DNA from: Coenobita brevimanus
Lineage: Eukaryota; Arthropoda; Malacostraca; Decapoda; Coenobitidae
Reading direction: 5' to 3'
Length of the DNA: 64,000 nt
NCBI GenBank assembly: GCA_032717465.1
Contig: CM064683.1
Coordinates: forward strand, 35,338,042-35,402,041
The translations under genes and the position numbers were made by a program. The notes beneath the pieces were generated by a model. That model saw only the letters and a program-made list of their open reading frames with translations. It was not told the DNA's origin and searched no databases. Each line of letters begins with the position of its first letter. Position 1 is the stretch's first letter. Shown piece by piece: positions 51,082 through 61,609 of this stretch.

Positions 51082-51177
51082 TATGAGTGGTGTAGAGAAA
51101 CACGAGTCTGAGACAGAAGTTTATTCCTATCTAGTTTCGCACAGAGACTTCTTCAGAGGAATGAACTTTTCGCGGGT
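51082..51177 (-). repeat. Penelope-like element 1, left inverted terminal repeat
   Basis: About 95 bases that match the reverse complement of 52615-52708 with a handful of differences. The shared core includes GAGAAACACGAGTCTGAGAC and CTAGTTTCGCACAGAG on the plus strand. Confidence 0.9.
51123..51162 (-). ncRNA. hammerhead-like motif, left repeat (probably inactive)
   Basis: On the minus strand: ATTCCT, core CTGAAGA (fits CUGANGA), a weak stem II ending TGC, then GAAAC-TA-GAT and AGGAAT. ATTCCT and AGGAAT give a perfect 6-bp stem I. The cleavage triplet reads GAT where the right copy has GTC, so pairing of stem III is lost and cleavage is doubtful. Confidence 0.5.
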
Positions 51178-51805
51178 CATTTTGACTTATATGGCCAGCT
51201 GCTGAATCACACTCTTGGTTAATCCTTAGTCTGCAGGTCGCTGATTGGTCCGTTACCTTTCCCTTTCTGAACTGACCATCTGCGCTGCTACGCGAGACCA
51301 CACCACGTCACCTACGGTACTTTTTTGTGTTATTATTTTTATTGTTTGTTATGTAGAATGCCTCCAGAGGTTTTCTTTGCGCCTTTGTTAGATTTTTCTC
51401 TTATATTACTGCTTAATTCCATTTTGGCAAATGATGTTTTTCATCTGTGTGGTTGACCAGGGCACTAGTTATCCGATGATATCTTACATCACCTTTATGT
51501 TCCCTCAGCCTCGTTTCTATGCCCCTGCTGGTTTCTCTGTAGTATGGGCTGCTTCGCAACCACTGCAGGGTATCTTGTATACTGAGCAATTTTCATTTGG
51601 GGGGCCTTTTTCTATCTTTCTTATGTCAGTTATTTTCTTACCTGATGATGTCACTATGTTTATGTTGGTATGGCGAAGTGCATTTCTAAGGCTCATGACT
51701 ATGTCCGAGTTTGGTACCGTTAGGTACTTATCCTGTCTCTGACTTTCCCCTTTCCATTATTTGCTTTGCTTTTTCTTTCAGTGTGATTAGAAGACCCTTG
51801 GGGTA

Positions 51806-52550
51806 TCAAAGTTTGAGAAAGGCACTTATGATGTATTCTAATTCACTTTGAAGATACTCTACACTACAAACCCTAAATGATGGTAAAAAAGATCCAATTA
51901 CCACTCCTGACTTTGTTCTGTTATCATGAGCGCTGAAGTAGTGAATGAAGTCATCTTTGTTGGCTGGTTTCCTGTACACAGTGAATTTTGCTTGATCACT
52001 GAATCTTACAATTGGAGTGTCCAAGAAAGATATTTTACCATCATTTTCTTCTTCCACCGTAAACTTTATCTTTTCATTTACATTATTTAGTTTATGAAGT
52101 ACATTGTCAATGTAATGGTGTTTCTGTGTGTAATCACGAGAACCGTATGTCATCCACGTATCTAAACTACTTTGTACTTTCGGCACTATCCTTTTGTAAT
52201 GATCCCTTTCAAGCATTTCCATATATAGAGACGCCATCACTGGTCTGAGTGCTGAGCCCATTGCCAGGCCCTCGTGTTGGCGATATTCCTCGTTGTTGAA
52301 TTTGAAAGCACCAGATTTTACACACCATGGATGCGAGGATCCTGTAATAGCTTTTTTTTACTTGTTAATCCTCCTCACTGATAAGGTCTAACACTTTTTC
52401 CACCGCACTTATCGCACCATCCACCGGGATATTTGTGAACTGTGACTTCACATCAAAGCTCACCATCTTTTTACTGTGAAAATTCACTTCCTGCAGCCTT
52501 CCCTTCAAGTTGGACGAGTTTTTCAAGTGGGAATAGCTGATTTTCCCCAA
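51806..52550 (-). pseudogene. Penelope-type reverse transcriptase, frameshifted
   Basis: RT of the element at 51082-52708. Motif A (SFDVKSQFTNIP) and motif B (GSALRPVMASLYME, where the family usually has GSPLSPVLANLYME) are on the minus strand. The palm motif YVDD lies in another frame, while the flanking peptides VPKVQSSL and RDYTQKHHYIDNVL share one frame. That implies two compensating indels within about 30 bases. The first catalytic Asp (motif A) and the YVDD codons themselves are still intact. GIY-YIG remnants continue to about 51410. Confidence 0.85.
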
Positions 52551-52614
52551 GGCTGAGGAGAGTGTAGCCAGATATGCAGTGTGATCCAGCAGCCGGCCAT
52601 GTAAGACAGACTGA

Positions 52615-52708
52615 TCCGGGAAGTGTTCATTTCTCTGAAGAAGCCTCTGTGCGAAACTAGTCAGGAATAAACGTCTGTCTCAGACTCGTGTTTCTCTATA
52701 CCACTCAT
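52615..52708 (+). repeat. Penelope-like element 1, right inverted terminal repeat
   Basis: Reverse-complement partner of 51082-51177. It is followed at once by an ATC/TCA-rich array. Confidence 0.9.
52630..52667 (+). ncRNA. hammerhead-like ribozyme motif, right repeat
   Basis: TTTCT (stem I), CTGAAGA (core), A, GC-CTCTGT-GC (2-bp stem II), GAAA, then AC-TA-GT (2-bp stem III with a 2-nt loop), cleavage triplet GTC, and AGGAA (stem I partner, A-U, G-C, G-U, A-U, A-U). Hammerheads with a very short stem III are established in Penelope-like element repeats. The weak stem II makes activity uncertain. Confidence 0.6.
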
Positions 52709-53035
52709 GTTATTATCATCATCATAAATCATCATCATCAATCGTCAATCATCAGCCATCAGTCATTAGTCATCATCAATCACCATCATCATCAATCATC
52801 ATAGTCATCATCATCATCAATCATCATCAATCATCATCATCAAACATCACCATCAGTCACCATCATCATTCATCATCAATCATCATCATCATCATCATCA
52901 ACATCATCATCACCATCATTATCATTTTCATTACCATCATCACTGTCATCATCATTATCATCATTACCATCATCATTATCATTATCAATGATATTATCAT
53001 TATCATTATTATCATTATTATTATTATATAACACT
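52709..53035. repeat. (ATC)n trinucleotide-derived array
   Basis: CATCATCAAT, ATCATCACC and, at the right, ATTATC and ATTATT words for about 320 bases. A decayed triplet microsatellite. Confidence 0.9.
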
Positions 53036-53373
53036 GTGTAAGAAACTTAAACCAATTTTTTGTATATGTTGATTTTTAAGCTATTTCTGATCAATGTCAA
53101 TGCGTAGATTCCGAATATGCTATAATGTTTTTGTGTAAATCTAGAGTTACAGGAATTATGCAACAACATATGTATCGTAGAAGAGGAACTGCAACTTGTT
53201 ACAATTTCGAGAATGTTGAGAATGTCAAAGAATTTATATATTTCCGGGCGTACATTATGAATATAACTTGAAAATGAGCAAACAGTAACATCACAAGGCA
53301 TGCATGGCACATAGTATCTAGAAATGCAGATTTGATCTTGACTTTCTTCTGTAGCTGTGATGACAAGCACACA

Positions 53374-54993
53374 AAAATCCCCAAACGTAATCGCCCATCA
53401 TCGCCTCGTTCCACCTGCCCTGATATCTGGTTTCCATCTGCAGAATGTCCTAGTGGAGCCGTTCGCCATGTTCCTCGCTGACTGCACCCAAGTTGCATTT
53501 GAAGAAATGAAGATGGGAATGCAGATAGTGCAATTTGATTGACATTCTGCATCCAAGCCGGTGGAATGTTGATCAGGTCATCGACGACCTGTGCGGAATC
53601 TGGTCTCCTCTGGTTGCCAAGAAAACCTTCCACAACCCGTCTGAAAGCATTCCAAGCGAGCTCTTCACCATCAGTCATTTTACCCTGGAGTTCACGATTT
53701 GCAAGCATTCTTCGAACCTGCGGCTCGATGAATATGCCAGCCATCAACTTTGCCACGCTCAACTTGGGAAACATTGATCGGATATGCAGAAACACATCTT
53801 CCTTGTTGATGGCTTTCACGAATTGTTTCACAAGACCAAGTTTTATGTGTAGCAGCGGTAGCGGTACATACTCTCTGGAGATCAGTGTAGCTCGCAGAAC
53901 GTTGCACGAGCCTGGTGTCTTTTCTCACGAAACGCTCTGCATCGCTCCGGCTGTCCCACAAGCATAAAAAACATGAGCACTCAGTATAACCGCCTTGCAT
54001 TCCAAGTAGGAATGGAATCATTTTGAAATTCACACAAACCTCCCAATTGTGATCTGAGTACTTGATCTTTGCCAGACAAATCTTATTCTCATAGTCTTCA
54101 TTCATTTCCACAGAATGTGCAACTGGAATTGATGGAAGTTCGTTGCCGATATGCAAAAGTACAGCTTTTAGGCTATTCATGGAACTGTCTATGAAGAGTC
54201 TCCATTCTGAGGCCTTGTAATCCACTCCAATGGCTTGGAACAAACCCTTAACATTAAAACAATAATACAACGAGGTTTCTTCACAAGATTTGAAGAAGGG
54301 TGCAAACTTGCCGTGGCGATTCCTATAACTCAGCATGCAACTGGGATCCAACAAGTTCCAATCACTTAGACGTGACACCAGCAGCTCAGCACTGGACTTG
54401 GTGAGTCCTAAATCTCGAACAAAGTCATCCAGTTCTTGCTGGTTGGGAAAGTGTGGAGTGTCTCTAGAACGTTCTCCAACATACGATTCACCATCGCTTT
54501 CTCCTCCGTCATCGACAATGCCCTCATGGTCAGAGACAACTTGTGTGTCTGCATGAGGGACAGGAATCGGCAGCTCATCGTAGTGAGACTCCGGAGGAAT
54601 CGAAGAAGGCAAATTTGGTTATACAATGTTCTTTCTGCCCTTAATGCTCTTTGCACCACTTACATTAACCATGCAAAGATAACAATCGTCGAGGTGATTC
54701 GAAGGCTTTCGCCACACTCTCAGAACTGCGAAAGGCATCTTCTTTCTCGCTCCTCATAGCCAAGCTTTAAGTGCAGAGCGACAGCTACCACAAGTGTTGT
54801 ATGGAGCCCGATCCTTATCTTGATCGCACATTGCCACGCCAAAATATGCTTTGTATGCACAAGCAAATTTGGTATCAAGGTGGATTTTGTGTTTAATCAT
54901 CTTTGGTCCAATATATTCTCCACATACATAACAAAATGTATCGGCTGACAGCTTGCAGGAATGTCTACTGGTCATTCTCATCAATAGAAACAC
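53374..54993 (-). pseudogene. decayed gene of an uncharacterised arthropod Cys-rich protein family
   Basis: Minus strand. N-terminal part: F-C-Y-V-C-G-E, A-Y-F-G, C-D-Q-D-K-D-R-A-P and C-G-S-C-R, i.e. two CxxC pairs that could bind zinc. Then P-F-A-V-L-R-V-W-R-K-P-S-N-H and D-D-C-Y-L-C (a third pair), P-N-L-P-S-S, and an acidic linker. Later L-G-L-T-K-S-S-A-E-L-L, F-L-L-G-M-Q-G-G-Y-T-E-C-S-C-F-L-C-L-W-D-S-R, L-L-H-I-K-L-G-L-V-K-Q-F-V-K-A, A-G-I-F-I-E-P-Q-V and G-F-L-G-N. At the end come S-E-E-H-G-E-R-L-H and R-Y-Q-G-R-W-N-E-A-M-M-G-D-Y. I recognise this order as a protein family repeated in many arthropod and cnidarian genomes. I know of no function. Breaks: TGA near 54752, TAA near 54622, shifts near 53870 and 53550 and a TAG inside the H-x-D-I box. 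About 530 codons in all, so it is a dead copy. Being repetitive, it may be transposon-linked. Confidence 0.75.
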
Positions 54994-55126
54994 CTTTAGG
55001 AACAGCTCAAAAACATGTAGACCAGCTATACTAGCAACGTGAGACTAGCTCATCGAATGAACTGAATTGATCCCCGTTGCGTGCCGCAATAATGGTGATA
55101 ACAGCGACATCTGCATGGACGCTGAT

Positions 55127-55200
<74 letters not shown>
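55127..55200. repeat. (GT)n microsatellite
   Basis: About 37 GT units. Confidence 0.95.
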
Positions 55201-55201
<1 letters not shown>

Positions 55202-55663
55202 CGTGGCAAGCGATACGTCAGCCATTACATCGGCGTGTGGTAACAACACTGGAAATAAATAATTGCCAATTGTTGACAAAAACCTAGAGATAGACAAACA
55301 AAACATACATCATTGGAATCAGCGTAAAAAATGAGTCTAACAAAACCAAAAAAAATGAATAAACAAATTCTTTGTTACTCAGTGTAGAATGGGCCTTGGC
55401 CCAGAATTAGACTCCATTATAATTTTGGTGCGGATCCGGATAAAGGTGTTGATCCAGGATTTAGTTTTTTACTTTCTTTAACATAGCGAGATAGGGCGTT
55501 TATCTACACTTTCGTAAATTTTTCAGTAAATATTGCATGAATATTGACAGCGGAGGTATGCACTCTACTGAGGGCCATTGTAGTTATTATTGTTATTATT
55601 TGTTATTATTATTGTTATTATTGTTCTTAGTGTTTTTGTTGCTACTGTTGTTATTGTTCTTTA

Positions 55664-55721
<58 letters not shown>

Positions 55722-56494
55722 GCCAGCAGAAGAAAATGAGAAACAGAAGAGGTGAATTATTAAATGAACTTCTGTCCCCGAATGGACTATTGTCTCTCCC
55801 CATCTCTTCCAGTGACCTTCTCTGTGATTCGAACCCATCCGCCTCATCACACATACAATTCCCTTTGCATCACCTGCTTCTCCATTATTCACTCCTGCTG
55901 CACACACCTGTCTCAAGGTCTCATAATCTCTCTACCTCTTTTTTTTTTTTTTTTACTCGTGTATTTTTATTGTTCACATATTTCTCAATTATACCTGGTG
56001 TTGGAGAGGGACACTTCTCGTGAGGGCACCTATATAACTGGTCGAGTTCGCTGCCTGGTTAAACAAACATCCCTCATCTCCTTCCCTATCACCCTTGGAC
56101 TGCAGGAGAGCACTTTCAAGCCTGCAGTCCACTGGGTATACATACAAATTAGCCTGGGTTTGCAACCACTAGCTTCTACTGTACTACTAATTACCTATAT
56201 TTTGTGTCCATTCTTTTTAGGGGATTCCCCGTTAATTAGCATATCTTTTTCTCAGGCTTCTTTCTTTCACTTTCATTTTATTTCTTCACCACCGTTTCAT
56301 CCTTTAATGTCTTTATTACTTTCATTCTTTACCTGCTCACATCCCTCTCACTTGCTCCTTTCCTTCGTAACTTAAGAGACTTCTAAGGAATTTAGTTTTT
56401 TTTTTTTTTTATGTACTCCGGTACTCACATCATTTCTATCTCTACCTCTCATTTCTTCACTCATCTCTTTGTATTTTCAAACTTGTTATATACA

Positions 56495-56495
<1 letters not shown>
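55201..56495. other. noncoding DNA with TTA array
   Basis: TTATTG-type units at 55580-55665 and a (TTA)n array at 55666-55719. T runs lie near 55937-55955 and 56396-56410. Other frames in 55760-56375 are leucine/serine-rich without recognisable motifs. I do not call a gene. Confidence 0.55.

Positions 56496-56496
<1 letters not shown>

Positions 56497-56580
<84 letters not shown>
56497..56580. repeat. (TA)n microsatellite
   Basis: A pure TA array that abuts the 3' end of the minus-strand SINE at 56581-56790. Confidence 0.95.
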
Positions 56581-56582
<2 letters not shown>

Positions 56583-56790
56583 ACTCCTACATTGTCCCAT
56601 AAGGAGCGTAGGAACCCGGGGCTAGACGGTTGGTCCTGACATTTAAGATGAGAGTGACCAGCCTCACTCATCCCTGAGTGACATTACATGAGCAGTCAAC
56701 CCCAACCATCCCTTGGATATAAACCCTCACCGGGTCAATGCGATTGGAGAGCAATAATTACCCATTAAACCACTAGGCGCCAAAAATCTG
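56581..56790 (-). mobile_element. tRNA-derived SINE next to (TA)n
   Basis: On the minus strand: GGCGCCTAGTGG at complement of 56770-56781 is A-box-like, followed by TTTAATGGG. GGGTTTATATCC at complement of 56715-56726 is a decayed B box. The body has GGTTGGGGTTGACTGCT and CCTACGCTCCTTATGGG. The body is shared with 59795-59985 (GGTTGGGGTTAATTGCT and CCTACGCTCCTGATGGG), so these are two members of one family. Confidence 0.7.
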
Positions 56791-57186
<396 letters not shown>

Positions 57187-57231
57187 AGGAAAAGCAATAC
57201 CAGCGTTGCAACGAACAGCATATTTATTATG

Positions 57232-57273
57232 TCCAGACGTTTCGACATATTCATCTATGTCATCTTCAGTGGA
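57232..57273 (-). ncRNA. hammerhead-like ribozyme motif, element 2 left arm
   Basis: On the minus strand: TCCA (stem I), CTGAAGA, one unpaired T, GACATA-GATGAA-TATGTC (perfect 6-bp stem II), GAAA, C-G, then TC completing AC/GT of stem III without a loop, cleavage triplet GTC, and TGGA (perfect 4-bp stem I). A loopless stem III would need two copies to pair as a dimer, as proposed for Penelope-type hammerheads. Confidence 0.65.
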
Positions 57274-57569
57274 TCTAAAAAGATGAAAAAAAAGACCTGT
57301 AAGGTATTTAAAATCCTAAAAGAACTATATGAGCATGAGCTCATCGTACCTACATAAAAGAGAAAACGTAGTGTTAAATTATAGGGGGGACTTAAATGCA
57401 CAATATATTCAGAGGGACAACAGACAGACAATTGTTTAGGGCGGGTTTTCGTTTATAAATATGTATGGATTCTAGTATTCTTAGATTCATACTGGTACAT
57501 GTGCTATGTCTATTATACAGAAATTCTTGGGATCAACAGAAGTATTACAAATATATGAATGTTCCCTTA

Positions 57570-57609
57570 CCGCTGAAGATGACATAGATGAATATGTCGA
57601 AACGTCTGG
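57570..57609 (+). ncRNA. hammerhead-like ribozyme motif, element 2 right arm
   Basis: CCG (stem I), CTGAAGA, T, GACATA-GATGAA-TATGTC, GAAA, AC/GT stem III, cleavage triplet GTC, then TGG. Stem I is C-G, C-G and a G-U wobble, against an A-U pair in the other arm. The helix is kept despite the base change. Confidence 0.6.
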
Positions 57610-57690
57610 ACATAATAAATATGCTGTTCGTTGCAACACTGGTATTGCTTTTCCTGTATAAGTTGCGGTTCCCTCAGAACAAGCCTGTCT

Positions 57691-57692
<2 letters not shown>

Positions 57693-57722
<30 letters not shown>
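57693..57722. repeat. (TA)n microsatellite
   Basis: About 15 TA units between element 2 and the 3' end of LINE gamma. Confidence 0.95.
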
Positions 57723-57724
<2 letters not shown>

Positions 57725-59471
57725 TATAGCGCCAGCCAAGGAGAATCAACCTTGGCTGCTTCCCCCCCAAAAAAGGAGGTAGCCGAGACAGGACGACACA
57801 CTTCCAATTTACTCATCCACACACACACACACACACACACACATTTACTCGTACCTTAGCCCCAAGGGGGGAAGGGACAGATCCTCACCACACCACACCA
57901 CACGAGGGTCAACTGTGCGGTGCAATCAGCAACATACGCAGCAGGGCCCGACAGCAGATCTGGTTTACCCCAGCCACATCATAACGGACTCATCTCCTTA
58001 CCCGCACCTGACCTATTCAGCTGATCAGACCAAATGTGGAGAATATCCTCTCTGGGCCATCTCAGCATTTATTCATTCACTATTTCTCTCCAGTCATCCC
58101 TATCACATGCAGCCACTCTTCCTTACACAACAGACATCCCTCTCGCATCTAACACTCTCTTCACACTGTCCATGCATCCTATTCGTGGTCTTCCTCTCAG
58201 CCTTACACCTTTCACATCCGATCCAGTTATCTTTTTCACCCGTTGCTCTTCATTCATTCGCTCCATATGCCCAAACCATCGCAACACACTCTGCTCAACT
58301 CAGTCATCCATCTCCCGCAGAACCCCAGATCTCCACACTTCATCGTTTCTCACGCGATCCATATGCGTCACTCCACACATATTCCTCAGACACCTCATCT
58401 CCACTACATTCAAACTCTTCCTCTTTGCTACACCCATACTCCATGTTTCAGCCCCATATAATGCAGTCGGTACCACTACTCCCTCATACAGCCTTCTCTT
58501 TACATCCATTCTAAGCAAATGACATCTAAACACTTTTTTCATTCCTCCCAGTACTTTTCCTACTTCATTAACTCTAAACTTCACCTCTACATGTATTATT
58601 CTATCCACAGTAACATGTGACCCTATATACTCTACCTCCTCAAGTAACTCACCATGCAAAACTACATTTAGTCTCCTTCCATCTTCCAACTTCGTACATT
58701 TCATCACGTTACTCTTGTTCTCATTTACTCTCAATTTCTTCCTTTCACACACCCTTCCAAGCTCCTCTACCAACTGTCTCAATCTCTCCTCAGAATCAGC
58801 CATCATTGCAGCTGCATCCGCAAACAGCAGCTGCTTCAGATTCCACTTTTTACCATCAGCATTCACCAGACTCAAACCTCCACCTAACACTTTTGCATTC
58901 ACCTCATTTACAACGCCAACCATAAACAACCATGGAAACATCACACATCCCTGCGGCAGCCCCAGTCTCAAGAAACCAATAACTCACAGTATTTGGGGGA
59001 GGCGGTGGCTGAATCGGTAGAGAGGCGGCCTGCGGTCCTAATGGACCCAGGATCGAATCCCGGCTGGGGCAGGGAACAGTTTAAGGATTTGAATTTCCTT
59101 AAAGCAGACTTTCCTGATCTACCAGATGACCCGCCCACATGTCGTAAAAATACCCCCTCTAATACCAATACACCAGTCCTGTATGAGACAGCCCTAGCAT
59201 GTATTCAATATGGATGGTGGGTGTTAGCGCCGAAGTGGTGACATGTGGAGGTGTAGGAGGACTACTGGGCCTTGGGATAGGTCACTGCCCCTGAGAAATA
59301 GGCCCTGAAGCCTTTGCCCAGAGTCGGACACGTAAAAAAAAAAAAAAAAAAGAAAATTCCCACTCTTACACACGCTCTACATATACGACAAAAATTTTCA
59401 CTCCTTTTAACAACCAATCATCAAGTCCATACAATCTCAAAACAGTCCACAAGGCCTCCCTGTTATTTCTA

Positions 59472-59485
<14 letters not shown>
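57725..59485 (-). pseudogene. RTE-like LINE, family gamma, split by a SINE
   Basis: Minus strand. From 59477: [19 protein letters not shown] (start of RT palm). Then comes the SINE at 58990-59356. After it: L-G-L-P-Q-G-C-V-M-F-P-W-L-F (motif B), L-L-F-A-D-A-A-A-M-M-A-D-S-E in place of FADD-T-A (second catalytic Asp lost), E-R-K-K-L-R-V-N-E-N-K-S, L-Y-G-A-E-T-W-S-M-G and R-C-L-R-N-M-C-G-V-T. In another frame V-L-R-W-F-G-H-M-E-R-M near 58275 and L-R-G-R-P-R-I-G close the coding part near 58060. The 3' UTR (57725-58050) includes (CA)n at 57820-57843. The endonuclease is absent. Dead copy; it is the source family of the 132-bp insert at 29137. Confidence 0.8.
58990..59356 (+). mobile_element. poly(A)-tailed tRNA-derived SINE inserted in LINE gamma
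   Basis: Head GGCGGTGGCTGAATCGGTAG with A box TGGCTGAATCGG at 59006-59017. B box GGATCGAATCC at 59050-59060, then CCGGCTGGGGC. The body contains GATGACCCGCCCACATGTCG and ends GAGTCGGACACGT followed by A17 at 59334-59351. LINE coding sequence continues on both sides of it. I could not define a clean target-site duplication. Confidence 0.85.
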
Positions 59486-59684
<199 letters not shown>

Positions 59685-59794
59685 TATACTCGTTATGTTT
59701 GTATATTTATTTATTTACTTAGAACTCTTTGACATTCTTTCAGTATATCTCATCTTCACGCTCTATCCACTCAGTCGATCTAGTACTGCCTTCA

Positions 59795-59985
59795 GGAGGA
59801 TCTACACTGAGTGATAAACTACCTGGAAGCCAGACTCTAACCATACGAGGTCAGTATGAGTTGCAACCTTGGATTGGTTGGGGTTAATTGCTGGATTGGT
59901 GTTACTCGGAGGCAAAGCCGGGCCATAAGAACTGAATAGCCAAGACCAAGGCCCCTACGCTCCTGATGGGGCAAGTTAGTTGGAT
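59795..59985 (+). mobile_element. SINE of the same family as 56581-56790
   Basis: Shares GGTTGGGGTT, AATTGCT and CCTACGCTCCTGATGGG with the other copy. The head is decayed (GAGTTGCAACC where a B box should be). It is followed by a GACAGATA-type tail at 59999-60023. Confidence 0.6.
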
Positions 59986-60023
59986 AGATGCTACAGAGAG
60001 ACAGATAGACAGACAGATAGATA

Positions 60024-60777
60024 CCTCCTTGCCCCGCCTAATAATCATTACGTATATCTAATCCTTGTACACCCAAGTTTTTAGTATCCACCTCATATTT
60101 AGCACCCACCACATTTTTAGTGCCCAGATATTTTACCTTTTTTTTTTCTTTTTTTTTCATTTTATTTGTGGGAAGCAACTTTCTGATGATTATGATGATG
60201 ATTACATGCACAACTCTATATGTATATGTTTGCTTTTGTGTGTGATAGTTGTTGTATGTTTTTGTGCATGTCAGAATGTCTGTGTGTTTTTGTGTACCTG
60301 TATGTATATACTGTACTTATCATTTTGTTGATTTTTTTTTTTTTTTCTTTTTTTTTGCTGGTTAGTTAATGTGTGTGTCCATTTTTTATGAACATTGATA
60401 TGTGGAAGTTTATGAATATTTCAGTGATTATCTCTGTTTTTGGTTGTGTCTTTTTGTATTTTTGTTAGGTAAGCAATTCTTGTATGGATTTTGGTAGGTG
60501 TTTGCTTTATGAATATGTGCATGCTTGCTTGCATGTTGGTATATGTTTTTTGCGATTGTTATTATTACCTTCTGTCTGCTTTGCTTGCATGTATTTGTGT
60601 ATTTTGTATGTGTTTTGCGTGTGTAAGTTTGAGTTAGTATGTGAGAGTTGCGTATGTGTACAAGTAATTATTTACATATGCTTGTTTTCCCTCATGTTTG
60701 CGGACGACCCTGTTTATATTTGTATTTCTTGTGTTTGTTTGTGCTTGTTTGAATATATCGGCATTTGCGTCTATGTA

Positions 60778-60779
<2 letters not shown>
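60024..60779. other. T- and G/T-rich noncoding DNA
   Basis: T runs at about 60133-60158 and 60333-60355, then TGTTTGTG- and TGTGTA-rich sequence leading into the (GT)n array. The cysteine/valine-rich frames here are artefacts. Confidence 0.65.

Positions 60780-60873
<94 letters not shown>
60780..60873. repeat. (GT)n microsatellite
   Basis: 47 GT units without interruption. Confidence 0.95.
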
Positions 60874-60876
<3 letters not shown>

Positions 60877-61224
60877 CTACTATATGAATGCGCGCTCAAA
60901 AGATAGGCAGTAAACACGGTGTCCACATTTTTTTTCCCACTGTTCATCATATACTGAGACGGGCCTTTTCTTTTTATGGTCCGCTCCATCAACCCTTTCA
61001 GTTTGATTACTTCAGTTCTTACTTAGACCATCACCAGACAGCTTTACTCAACTCTAAGCCAACATGGTGACGTGGTTTTTATTCTAAGCTCCATATCCTT
61101 GTCTCGGAGGGGCCTAGTAAGCCAGTCAAGCCCTAAGGATTTTCACACGCAAGGTGATTCATTCTAGCGTAGCCCCGTATACAGTAATGCCACAGGTAGC
61201 GAAGCCCCATATGGCATCTCTTAT

Positions 61225-61595
61225 AACTAGTAATTTTGCTTGTTGCTATAACCAGACGATTTTGTGTTATCACCATTCTATACAATATATATTGCTATCA
61301 CCAGACGATTTTGTGTTGCTATCACCAGATGATTTTTATTGCTATCACCAGATGATTGTATATTCCTATCACCAGACGATTTTATACAGCCATCACCAGA
61401 CGATCTTATATGGCTTTCACCAGATGATTTTATATAGCTATCACCAGACGATTTTATATTACCTGGCGATTTTATATTGCTGTACCCTGACGATTTTACA
61501 TTATCACCACTATTTTATGTTGGTATCATCGGACGATTTTATGCTCGTATCACCACCACGATTTTATACTGCTATCACCAGATGATGTTGTACAT
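61225..61595 (+). repeat. 24-bp minisatellite
   Basis: About 13 units close to GCTATCACCAGACGATTTTATATT, alternating CAGACGAT and CAGATGAT. The best-preserved part is 61290-61470; three or four right-hand units have lost bases. The period is a multiple of three, giving repeated H-Q-T-I-L-Y in one frame, a tandem-repeat artefact. Confidence 0.9.
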
Positions 61596-61609
61596 AGTAG
61601 GAGGGATGT

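Larger units (their letters stand above)
51082..52708 (-). mobile_element. Penelope-like element 1 with inverted terminal repeats
   Basis: The minus strand carries a Penelope-type RT followed by a GIY-YIG-like region. RT: M-V-S-F-D-V-K-S-Q-F-T-N-I-P near 52455 (motif A), L-A-M-G-S-A-L-R-P-V-M-A-S-L-Y-M-E near 52250 (motif B) and F-R-Y-V-D-D-I-R at complement of 52147-52170 (catalytic YVDD). Then K-I-K-F-T-V-E-E-E-N-D-G and S-F-L-D follow. C-terminal: C-S-V-Y-K-I-P-C-S-G-C near 51570, then R-E-T-S-R-G-I-E-T-R-L-R-E-H-K-G and S-A-L-V-N-H near 51450. YVDD is out of frame with both of its neighbours, the GIY-YIG region is frameshifted, and a TAA lies near 52366. The N-terminal part of the RT is missing. 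Inverted 95-bp repeats bound the copy. It cannot produce an enzyme. Confidence 0.85.

Noticed and set aside
51431..51742. 103-codon plus-strand frame with hydrophobic stretches
   Set aside because: It is the antisense of the Penelope GIY-YIG-like region.
60484..60906. Cys/Val-rich membrane-protein-like frame
   Set aside because: TGTTTGTG-rich sequence running into (GT)n; no start context or conserved residue pattern.
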